Shown here piece by piece: positions 1 to 7,193 of a stretch of 42,964 nucleotides of DNA. Origin of the DNA: JACTMI01 sp964618415 (lineage in GTDB: Bacteria; Acidobacteriota; Thermoanaerobaculia; Multivoradales; JAGPDF01); NCBI GenBank assembly GCA_964618415.1, contig CAZUAT010000018.1, forward strand, positions 1-42,964. The letters run 5' to 3'. The stretch's first letter is position 1. Every line of letters starts with the position of its first letter. The translations under genes were made by a program, and so were the position numbers. The notes below the pieces were generated by a model that worked only from the letters and a program-made list of their open reading frames with translations, was not told the origin of the DNA and did no database searches.

Positions 1-1251
1 GTTGAGGTACTCGTCGGCACCGAGATCGACGGCGACCGGTGGGCGGGGCACGCCGTCGAAATCGTCGGCGGATTCGGCGAGGCGCACCACCTGGTCGCGA
101 ATCGGCGTCGAGGCCGCGCTGAGGTGGAGATCGCCGGCGGCCACGTCGCGGAACCACGCCGCAACCGCCGCCGTCGAGTTGTCGACCAGGGTCGGAGTCG
201 CACCGTCGCGCGGCGTGATCGCGGCGTCGAGCAGGTTGTGGCCGACGACGACACCGCTCGCTCCCGCGAAGCGAACCTCGACGGCACTCGGGTACTCGCC
301 GCGGACGAGGACGCTGTTGTGCAGGATGCGCGCGCCGGGCGACGTGGTGTAGATCGGTACGTCGACCGCGTAAGGGGCGTTTGCCTCCCAGCGGATGAAA
401 TTGTCGCGCACCAGACCGCCAGTGTGATCGCTGGCACCGATGAGCCCCAGCGAAACTCCGCGCGACGAATCGAGGATCGTGTTGCGTTCGACCCGCGAAT
501 CGCTCGAACCCTGCCAGAGCAAGACGGCCGGGCCGGCGAGCTCGCCGTTGGCGCACCGGATGTCGCGGATCAGGTTGTCGCGGATCACCCAGCGCGCCGA
601 ACCGATCGCGTCGATCGCGTTCGTGTAGCAGGAGCCCGGAGGGCTCCCTTCCGGGTGCTCGACCGCGCCCGCGGTGTAGAACAGTTCGGAGTACTCGATC
701 GTGATGTCGTCGGCGTCGCCGCCCGAGCCCTTGACGATCTGCTGGCCGGCGTCGAAGAGCCGCAGATGGTAGAGCCGGACCCGCTCGGCGCCCTGGTCTC
801 CCTGGATCGCCACCGCGTGGTAGTACACCGAATGGATCGACAGGTCGGCGATCGTCACGTCCGTGGCGGTGAAGATCTGGATGCCGAACGGCACGATCGA
901 ATCGAGCATCCCGGCGCCAACCAGCACGACGTCGGCTGGGTCTCCGGTCGCGCCGCGGACCTGTACGTTCGAGATGGGCGGCGCCCCGAAGCGACCGACA
1001 GTCAGGCGGCCGTCGACCCCGTTGGGAAAGTTCACGCTCGCCAGATCGTAGACGCCCGGGGCGAGAACGATCGCGGTGTCACTTGCAAGGCTCCAGCAGG
1101 CGTCGGCGAGCGCCTGCGCCGTGGCGACCTCGACGATGGTGAAATCTTCCGGATCGGGGGCCGGCAGAGGCGGGGCGTCGCCGGGAAGCTCACCCCCTGC
1201 CAGGCTCGGGATACACGTGGCCAGAGCGAGCACGACCAGCCGTCTGCGCAT
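1..1251 (-). CDS. Secreted right-handed beta-helix repeat protein (3' end outside window)
   Basis: The frame is open from an ATG at 1251 to the first base of the window with no stop, giving 417 codons and a missing C-terminus. The N-terminus (MRRRLVVLALATCIPSLAGG) is a basic/hydrophobic signal peptide, so export is expected. The body has short strand-turn repeats typical of parallel beta-helix proteins (for example ARILHNSVLVRG), with Asn residues at turns. The last visible residues read VDLGADEYLN, a D-x-GA-x-E-Y motif that commonly closes such beta-helix domains, so little more than a C-terminal tail or anchor should be missing. Family members are surface carbohydrate-active or adhesive proteins; no catalytic residues can be assigned here. 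It is the last visible gene behind the ABC export genes and may be a cargo or surface product of that locus (inference). Confidence 0.75.
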   Translation of the reverse strand, partial: MRRRLVVLALATCIPSLAGGELPGDAPPLPAPDPEDFTIVEVATAQALADACWSLASDTAIVLAPGVYDLASVNFPNGVDGRLTVGRFGAPPISNVQVRGATGDPADVVLVGAGMLDSIVPFGIQIFTATDVTIADLSIHSVYYHAVAIQGDQGAERVRLYHLRLFDAGQQIVKGSGGDADDITIEYSELFYTAGAVEHPEGSPPGSCYTNAIDAIGSARWVIRDNLIRDIRCANGELAGPAVLLWQGSSDSRVERNTILDSSRGVSLGLIGASDHTGGLVRDNFIRWEANAPYAVDVPIYTTSPGARILHNSVLVRGEYPSAVEVRFAGASGVVVGHNLLDAAITPRDGATPTLVDNSTAAVAAWFRDVAAGDLHLSAASTPIRDQVVRLAESADDFDGVPRPPVAVDLGADEYLN

Positions 1252-1320
1252 GGCCGGACGCTACCCGCTCTCGGCCCACAGCGGCTGTGCACCGCTTCGC
1301 AAGGCCCGTCGAGTCGACCT

Positions 1321-1410
1321 TCAGTCGCCGGCGTAGCGGACTTCGAGCCTGCGGGCGCCGGGCGCCGCGAGGATCAGCAGCAGGGTGGCGACCTGCGCGC
1401 AGCGCGCGGA
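1321..1410 (-). pseudogene. Leftover 3' end of an ABC-2 permease gene (about 29 codons)
   Basis: Directly after the TGA at 1411-1413, and in the same frame, 29 sense codons end in a TGA at 1321-1323. They encode a hydrophobic stretch followed by GARRLEVRYAGD. The intact permease at 3520-4377 ends LLLVFAARRARRMEIRYAGD; the remnant ends LLLILAAPGARRLEVRYAGD, with 14 of the last 20 residues identical. The DNA is also alignable over about 48 bp at roughly 70 percent identity by eye. There is no ATG or GTG inside. The simplest reading is the decayed 3' end of a second permease copy, whose body was deleted or displaced by the membrane-protein gene at 1411-3480. Read-through of the TGA could also append it to that protein, but nothing supports this. 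Confidence 0.6.
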
Positions 1411-3480
1411 TCAGGGCGACTCGAGCGTGACGGCCAGGATGGCGGTGCAGGCGGCGGTGGCGCCAGGCAAGGCGGGGGCGAACTCGATCGCCTCGATGTC
1501 GCGGCCGTAGGCCTGAGTCGGCAGCTCGATTCGGACGAGCGCGTCACGCTGGTAGGGCTTGCCCGCATAGGTGCGGCTCGGCGGCGGCCAGCGGCTGCGG
1601 GCGTTGGGGTCGTAGGGAGTCAGACGCTCGTCGTAGCGCAGCAGATGCAGCGCCGGCTCGGCTGCGCCGACCGGCTGGATGCGCACGAGGACAACCGGAG
1701 TGCCCGTCTCGATCGCACCGGTCGCCGGAGCGCTCGCGAGTACCGAAGCGACCAGCTGAACGCGGCGGACCCGCCGCGGCGGATCGACGGCGATGTGTAC
1801 CGGCTCGCTCCCATCGCAGAGCACCACGGCGTTTGGCTGCCCGGCGGGCAGGAACTCGAACAGCGCCCCGGGCCGGTTGAGCAACTCGGCGTCGAGACGA
1901 GGAAAGGCCGCCGTCCACTCCGCATTCGGCAGGTCGGCGAACAGTTCACCGTCGTAGCGGGCGTTGGCAAACGGCGCCAGGTCGAGGCGGCGTCTCCTGG
2001 GCGACGGGCGCGTCTCCCGGGATGTACTCGGCGCGTACGGCTGCGGCGCAAATCGCCACTGCGGCCGGAGCGTCGCGGCGAGCTGGCTGTTGCGAACGTC
2101 CCAGAGCAGCTCGGGCATGCGATCCGGATCGACCACATCGTTCCACGCCCAGGCGACCGCCCTCTGCATGCCGAGGAACTGGATGCCCGCGGCCAGCCCG
2201 AGCGCCAGCGCGCAGCTCCATGCCCTGCGCCGAGCCCGGCGGCGGAGGCGGCGCCAACCCATCGGCAGCAGGGTCAGCGCAAGCAGCGGCGAGAGCCCGG
2301 CCAGCAGGCGTGGTCCGAAGCCGTAGCCACCCCACCACTTGCCGTAGCTGGCGCACAGCAGCAGCGTCGCGGCGAGCGCCAGGAGAGCTGTGGCGCGCAG
2401 GGGTGCGGGCAGACGGCGTTCGCGGGCGAAGATCGGCACGGAGAGCAGCAACCACGGCAGGAACAGCAGCAGGCCGCGCGAGGGGCTGACCAGCAGGCCC
2501 GCGAGCCCTGCCGGCATGCCGGTCGGGTCGAACCCGACCTGCGACCGATTGAGCTGACCGTAGCCGCCAAGAGGACTGCCGACCACCAGTCCGTTGATCG
2601 CCATGGCCCCAGCGACGCCCAGGCCGAGGGCAAGCGCGACCCCGGCGCGGGCCCGCCACGAGCCCGCGCGTGCGAGCGCAACAAGACTGGAGCCGAGGTC
2701 TGACGGGCGCGAGAGAAACAGGCCACAGGTCGCGAGTGCAGCCTGAGCGCCGGGGGGCAAGTTGCGCGCGCCGGGGCGCCGCAGCACCGAGCCGAGCAGC
2801 AGGACCACCGCCAGCGTCGAGCCGGTGGCCGACCAGAGGCCCTGGCTCTGGGTGGTGACCAGCGGAGTGGCGACGGCGAGTGCCAGTGCGGGCAGCGTGG
2901 CCGTCCGGGTGCCGAAACGGTGCGCCAGGACGAGAAAGAACAGGCCGACCGCGAGACTCGTGAGCGCCGCGGCCGTGAGCTTCTCGAAGACCGGCAGCCG
3001 CTCGGGCTCCAGCAGCTGCGACGCGACGACGCGCGCCAGGGCGCCGAACGGTACGGTCGCGAGGCCGGTGCCCAGCGGGAAGGCCGAGTGCACGCCCGTC
3101 TTTCCGTCGACCAGCCAGTACGGCAGTGACTCCTGCCGATCGAGTTCGGCGTAATGCAGCCCGCGGCCATCGAGCAGGCGGGCCGCCAGCTCCCTGGCGG
3201 GGTGGTTGTCCCCACCGGTGAGGGCTCGCCCGTTCGACAGGTAGATAGTGAAGCTGCCGGCGACCAGCAGCAGCGCGAGACCGAGCCGCTTGCCGCGCGG
3301 TGGCAGCCGCCAGACGAGCCACCCTCCCACCGTCGCGACCAGGCCGGCAACGAGCAGTGTCAGCCGGGCTGCCGTGCGCTCCAGCGGCAGCGCGTGCGCC
3401 AGCGGCGACAGCGCCGCCAGCGACCAGGCCCCGAGAGCCCCGCCGGCGGTGATCAGGCTGTCGCGGGTGGGTCGTCGCAT
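1411..3480 (-). CDS. Polytopic membrane protein, GT-C glycosyltransferase-like, function unknown
   Basis: A 689-residue protein with about ten hydrophobic segments in its first 440 residues and a soluble C-terminal domain of about 230 residues. The first long extracytoplasmic loop contains LTGGDNHPARELAARLLDG, followed by GVHSAFPLGTGLATVPFGAL. An acidic loop after TM1-2 plus a PxGxxL-type motif is the general layout of GT-C enzymes, which move sugars from polyprenyl-phosphate donors, but I cannot place it in a named family. The C-terminal part (from FAPQPYAPSTSRETR) is non-membrane and probably periplasmic. The ATG at 3480 lies 39 bp after the permease stop, so it probably shares the transcript of the upstream ABC genes. 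Its stop abuts the permease remnant at 1321-1410. The start has only a weak ribosome site. Confidence 0.7.
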   Translation of the reverse strand: MRRPTRDSLITAGGALGAWSLAALSPLAHALPLERTAARLTLLVAGLVATVGGWLVWRLPPRGKRLGLALLLVAGSFTIYLSNGRALTGGDNHPARELAARLLDGRGLHYAELDRQESLPYWLVDGKTGVHSAFPLGTGLATVPFGALARVVASQLLEPERLPVFEKLTAAALTSLAVGLFFLVLAHRFGTRTATLPALALAVATPLVTTQSQGLWSATGSTLAVVLLLGSVLRRPGARNLPPGAQAALATCGLFLSRPSDLGSSLVALARAGSWRARAGVALALGLGVAGAMAINGLVVGSPLGGYGQLNRSQVGFDPTGMPAGLAGLLVSPSRGLLLFLPWLLLSVPIFARERRLPAPLRATALLALAATLLLCASYGKWWGGYGFGPRLLAGLSPLLALTLLPMGWRRLRRRARRRAWSCALALGLAAGIQFLGMQRAVAWAWNDVVDPDRMPELLWDVRNSQLAATLRPQWRFAPQPYAPSTSRETRPSPRRRRLDLAPFANARYDGELFADLPNAEWTAAFPRLDAELLNRPGALFEFLPAGQPNAVVLCDGSEPVHIAVDPPRRVRRVQLVASVLASAPATGAIETGTPVVLVRIQPVGAAEPALHLLRYDERLTPYDPNARSRWPPPSRTYAGKPYQRDALVRIELPTQAYGRDIEAIEFAPALPGATAACTAILAVTLESP

Positions 3481-3519
3481 CGGCGCTGAGGCCGTCGGCG
3501 CCGTGAGGCGCCGGGCGGC

Positions 3520-4377
3520 TCAGTCGCCAGCGTATCGGATTTCCATACGACGAGCGCGTCGGGCGGCAAAAACGAGCAGCAGACCGACAAGAATCAGCAG
3601 CGATGCGATCGCCACGGGCGCCGAGGTCGGCTCGGCCGCCAGCGCCCAGGGACCGCGCGCCACCGGCAGCGGGCAGAGCGCCTGCAGGTGGTGGATCACC
3701 GACAGCTTCTGCAGCACCGAGGGCAGAAACGGGTTGACCCACTCCCAGCCCAGGATCGCGGCGGCCGGCAGCATCGGATTGCGCACCGCCATCGCCAGGG
3801 CGGTGAAAATCGCCCCGTAGCCGATGACGGCGAGAAGCGACACCGCCGCGTACGTCGCCGCATGGCCGCCGCCGGGACCACCGAACAGGTAGGCCGCGCC
3901 GCCGGTCGTCGCCGCCGGCACGAACAGCAGCACGAGCTGCGACGCCAGACTGAGCAGGACGAGCAGGCCGGCAGCCACGACTCCGGCCACGTACTTGCCG
4001 AGCACGAATACCGCCCGATCGAGCGGCGCCAGCAGATAGAAGTGGAGGCTGCGCTCGGCGGTCTCGCCGCGCACCAAATAGGTGAAGACCGCGAAAGCGA
4101 CGAAGAAGATCACCAGGCGCAGGAAGAAGAACTGGAACAGGTTCGAGTAGGAGAGCGCGAGCTCCGGGGCCGGAGTCGGCTTCATGCTCCCGATGTGGGA
4201 GCCGGCGAGACGCATCAGCGCCATCGCCGCCGGCAGGAACGCCACCACGGCGACCGGCAGGGCGCGCCAGCGCAGGAAGGTCTTGCGCAGCTCGAGACCG
4301 AGCATGGCGCCGATCTGCCGCGCCACGAGACGGGCTCCGCTCGGTCGCGCGGCGGTCGGGACGACAGGCAGCTCCAT
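3520..4377 (-). CDS. ABC-2 type exporter permease
   Basis: 285 residues with a cytoplasmic N-terminus (MELPVVPTAARPSGARLVARQ), then about six membrane segments, the pattern of ABC-2 membrane subunits. The segment LELRKTFLRWRALPVAVVAF resembles the conserved coupling region before TM1. The protein ends in FAARRARRMEIRYAGD, an extension also seen in the remnant at 1321-1410. Its ATG overlaps the TGA of the ATPase gene (ATGA at 4374-4377), so the pair is translationally coupled and should form one transporter. The substrate cannot be read from the sequence; ABC-2 systems move polysaccharides, lipids, antibiotics or Cu-enzyme maturation factors. The neighbouring sugar-transferase-like and beta-helix genes hint at an envelope substrate (inference). 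Confidence 0.88.
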   Translation of the reverse strand: MELPVVPTAARPSGARLVARQIGAMLGLELRKTFLRWRALPVAVVAFLPAAMALMRLAGSHIGSMKPTPAPELALSYSNLFQFFFLRLVIFFVAFAVFTYLVRGETAERSLHFYLLAPLDRAVFVLGKYVAGVVAAGLLVLLSLASQLVLLFVPAATTGGAAYLFGGPGGGHAATYAAVSLLAVIGYGAIFTALAMAVRNPMLPAAAILGWEWVNPFLPSVLQKLSVIHHLQALCPLPVARGPWALAAEPTSAPVAIASLLILVGLLLVFAARRARRMEIRYAGD

Positions 4378-5324
4378 CAGCTGGCTCCCTGGGCGTCACC
4401 GCCGATCAGGTACTGGTAGACCGACTGGACGTCCTCGTCGGCCGGCAGCAGGGCGTCGACCTCCAGCGTGCCCTCCGCCGCCATCGCGCGGACGACCTCG
4501 AGCAGGCGGTCGGCATCGGCCGTGCGCACCAGCAGCCCGCGGCGATCGGCGTCGAGTTTCGCCTCCACGACGTGATCGTCCGAAAACAGGCGCGCGGCGA
4601 GCTGCGACGGGCGATCGCAGCGCACCATCACCTGCAGCGGCCGCTCTTCGGCCATCTCGTCGCGGACGCCGTCGATCGCCCCTTCAGCGACGATGTAGCC
4701 GCCGTGCACGAGGATCACTCGATCGGCCAGATCGTCCACCTCGTGCAGCACGTGCGAGGAGATCAGCACGTGCCGGCCTTCAGCCGCGAAACTGCGAAAC
4801 AGGTCGATCGTTTCCGCTCGTGCCAGCGGGTCGAGGCCGTTGAGCGGCTCGTCGAGAACCAGCACGCGCGGCTCGTGGGCGATCGCCTGCGCGAGCTTGA
4901 TGCGCTGCTTCATCCCCTTGCTGTAGCCGGCCACGCGGCGCCCGGCCGCCTCGGACAGACTGACCCTCTCGATCGCCCGGGCCGCACCCGCCGCTGCGGC
5001 CGCGGCGTCGAACCCATGCAGGCGCAGGTAGAGGCGCACGAAGTCTCCGCCGCGGATGCCGCGCGGGAAAGTGTCGAACTGGGTGCAGTAGCCGAGCAGG
5101 CGACACAGCTCGGCCGGGCGATCGGGCGACAGGCCGAGCACGGAGACCGTTCCCTCGCTCGGCCGGATGAGACCGGCCAGCAGATTCATCAGGGTTGTCT
5201 TGCCCGACCCGTTGGGGCCGACGAGCGCCGTGATCCCCGGGCCGATCGTCAGGTCGATCCGGTTGACCCCCAGGACCTCACCGTAGAACTTCGACACCCC
5301 GGCAAAGACGATGCGGTCGCTCAT
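4377..5324 (-). CDS. ABC-2 type exporter ATP-binding protein
   Basis: 315 residues with a complete ABC ATPase core: Walker A GPNGSGKTT near residue 37, Q-loop in GYCTQFDTFPRG, signature YSKGMKQRIKLAQA, Walker B VLVLDEPLNGLDP and switch His in ISSHVLHEVDDLADR. The signature YSKGMKQ replaces the classical LSGGQ and is typical of ABC-2 (NosF/CcmA-like) exporters. A C-terminal domain of about 90 residues follows the ATPase core, as in that family. The gene overlaps both neighbours by 4 bp (stop of the upstream permease, start of the downstream permease). It energises the permease at 3520-4377 at the cytoplasmic face of the inner membrane. Confidence 0.93.
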   Translation of the reverse strand: MSDRIVFAGVSKFYGEVLGVNRIDLTIGPGITALVGPNGSGKTTLMNLLAGLIRPSEGTVSVLGLSPDRPAELCRLLGYCTQFDTFPRGIRGGDFVRLYLRLHGFDAAAAAAGAARAIERVSLSEAAGRRVAGYSKGMKQRIKLAQAIAHEPRVLVLDEPLNGLDPLARAETIDLFRSFAAEGRHVLISSHVLHEVDDLADRVILVHGGYIVAEGAIDGVRDEMAEERPLQVMVRCDRPSQLAARLFSDDHVVEAKLDADRRGLLVRTADADRLLEVVRAMAAEGTLEVDALLPADEDVQSVYQYLIGGDAQGAS

Positions 5325-6199
5325 CGCGCCACCTCGACCGCCCGCACCCGCGCGGCGAGCATCCAGATCACCAGCGCGAACACCAGCCCGAGCGCCGTGA
5401 GCGCGGCACCGAGCGGCAGCGGTTCACTGGTCAGCATCTCGCTGGCATCTCCGGCGACGCCGAACAGGGCGAGCCAGACCGAGTCGATCAGGTCATCGAG
5501 GATGACCAGCTTGCCCCAGTTCGTGTCGAGGAAGGCGTTGATCACCCGGCCGAACGCCTCGCCGACTACGAAGACAATGAACAGCATCGCGGTGGCGAGC
5601 GGCCGCCAGCGCACCCAGGCCGAGATGGCGAGTGCCATCAGCGCGACCAGCGCGATCCAGATCCACGCCCCGGTCACCAGCGCGAACGGGATCCGCAGGT
5701 GTGCCGCCAGCCACCCCGCGGGGGCCAGGGCGGCCTGCAGTCCGACCAGCAGCAGGCCGGGCACCCAGGTGATCAGCGACAGCATGCCGGCGAGCACGAC
5801 GAACTTGCCGAGCACGTAGTCACGGCGCCGGATCGGACGCGACAGATAGAGCGGCATCGCGCCGTGGGCCAGGTCGGGCGCCACCAGTCCGGGACCGAGC
5901 AGCGCCGCGAGCAGGAAACCCGTCGCGGACTGGACGATCAGGAAGACGAAGAAGGTCGACGAGTCGACGAGGTCGATATCCGCCCGCATCCCCAGATCGG
6001 CCAGCATCTGCAGGTTGTTCGACAGGTAGATGAACGTCCCGAAGCCGAGCGGCGGCACGCAGGCGAGCGCGAACAGCACCAGTGACAAGCGCGAAGCGGC
6101 GATGCGCGACACCGCGTGACGGGCGATGGTGAGGATCGCCGAGCGCCCGCCGCGGCGCTGCCCCTGCCACGGCCGATACCGATGGTCATAGACCGGCAC
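5321..6199 (-). CDS. ABC-2 type exporter permease (second system)
   Basis: 292 residues with a GTG start at 6199 preceded by a strong ribosome site (GGAGGAG, 4 bp spacing). The N-terminus MPVYDHRYRPWQGQRRG matches a soluble leader found on many ABC-2 permeases, followed by about six membrane segments. A loop near residue 130 (HGAMPLYLSRPIRRRDYVLGKF) contains the LxRPIRRxxYVLGKF motif typical of this permease group. The gene overlaps the upstream ATPase by 14 bp and the next ATPase by 4 bp. It most likely pairs with the ATPase at 6186-7124. Whether the two ATPase-permease pairs form one hetero-complex or two independent exporters cannot be told from the sequence. Confidence 0.88.
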   Translation of the reverse strand: MPVYDHRYRPWQGQRRGGRSAILTIARHAVSRIAASRLSLVLFALACVPPLGFGTFIYLSNNLQMLADLGMRADIDLVDSSTFFVFLIVQSATGFLLAALLGPGLVAPDLAHGAMPLYLSRPIRRRDYVLGKFVVLAGMLSLITWVPGLLLVGLQAALAPAGWLAAHLRIPFALVTGAWIWIALVALMALAISAWVRWRPLATAMLFIVFVVGEAFGRVINAFLDTNWGKLVILDDLIDSVWLALFGVAGDASEMLTSEPLPLGAALTALGLVFALVIWMLAARVRAVEVAR

Positions 6200-7124
6200 T
6201 GGGCTCCTCCATGGCGCGCAGGAACAGATGTTCGAGCGAGTTGCGGGCCGAGGTCATGCGGCGCATTACGACGCCGGCCTCGCCGGCTGCCCGCCACAGC
6301 GCGCGCGGATCGACCCCCTCGGGCAGCACGACCTTGAGACGGCGGTTCGGCAGCTCGGCAACCTCGCAGCCGAGGCCGGTCAGCGCCGCCGCGAACCCCG
6401 GCGCGTCGCCGCCGCGCGTTTCCAGCTCGAGGAAGCGCCGCCGGGCCGCCCGCTCGGCATCGAGGTCGGCGATCGTCGCCACCCGGCCACCGCGCAGCAC
6501 GATCACCTGATCGGAGACCGCCTCGACGTCGCGCAGCAGATGCGACGAGACGATCACCCGGACTCCCGCCGCGGCGATTTCCCGGATCAGTCGCAGCATG
6601 CGCTGGCGTGCCGACGGATCGAGGCCGTTGGTCGGCTCGTCGAGCAGCACCAGGCGCGGACCGTGGGCGATCGCCTGCGCCAGTTTCGCGAGCTGCTTCA
6701 TGCCCAGCGAGTAGGTTTCGAGCGGGCGGTAACGAGCCTCGCCGAGGCCGACCCAGAACAGCGTCTCGTGCGCCCGCTCCAGAGCGGCGCGGGGCGGCAG
6801 GCCCGACAGCTCCGCCATCATGCGCACGAAGCGCACCGCCGACTGGCCGGCGATGAACGACTCGTTCTCGGGCATGTAGCCGATCTGAGCCAGCAGTTCG
6901 CGCCGATCGGCTACCGCGTCCAGTCCGAGCGCCCGGATCGTGCCGGCGCTCGGACGATGGAAACCGAGCAGCGTGCCGAGCAGCGTCGTCTTTCCCGCCC
7001 CGTTGGGCCCCAGCAGCCCGACCACTCGGCCGGTCAGGCTGCCGGTCAGCCCGGCGAGCACCGGGCGACCGGCGAGCCGGACCTCCAGACCGTCCAGCTC
7101 GAGCAGCGGTGACGGATCAGACAC
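6186..7124 (-). CDS. ABC-2 type exporter ATP-binding protein (second system)
   Basis: 312 residues with Walker A GPNGAGKTT, Q-loop region IGYMPENESFIAG, signature YSLGMKQLAKLAQA, Walker B LVLLDEPTNGLDP and switch His in VSSHLLRDVEAVSD, so all catalytic elements are intact. A C-terminal extension with a small alpha/beta domain follows. The start is a GTG at 7124 reading MSDPSPLLELDGLEV; no convincing ribosome site precedes it, so initiation may be weak or coupled. It lies 69 bp after the anti-sigma/FecR gene, on the same strand, which places the transporters plausibly downstream of an ECF-controlled promoter. It is expected to drive the permease at 5321-6199. Confidence 0.92.
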   Translation of the reverse strand: MSDPSPLLELDGLEVRLAGRPVLAGLTGSLTGRVVGLLGPNGAGKTTLLGTLLGFHRPSAGTIRALGLDAVADRRELLAQIGYMPENESFIAGQSAVRFVRMMAELSGLPPRAALERAHETLFWVGLGEARYRPLETYSLGMKQLAKLAQAIAHGPRLVLLDEPTNGLDPSARQRMLRLIREIAAAGVRVIVSSHLLRDVEAVSDQVIVLRGGRVATIADLDAERAARRRFLELETRGGDAPGFAAALTGLGCEVAELPNRRLKVVLPEGVDPRALWRAAGEAGVVMRRMTSARNSLEHLFLRAMEEPSAGL

Positions 7125-7193
7125 GCGCCCGCAGCTCGAACGGGAGACCGGAGATCCGGAAGGCTGCCGGAAGCGGAGACATGAGTGTCGACT

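Noticed and set aside
124..2703. 859-codon open frame on the plus strand
   Set aside because: Arg/Gly/Asp-rich, no domain or signal, and antisense to two recognisable minus-strand proteins; an effect of high GC at third positions.
1946..4399. 817-codon open frame on the minus strand
   Set aside because: A second frame of the same strand as the permease and membrane-protein genes, lacking hydrophobic segments or motifs.
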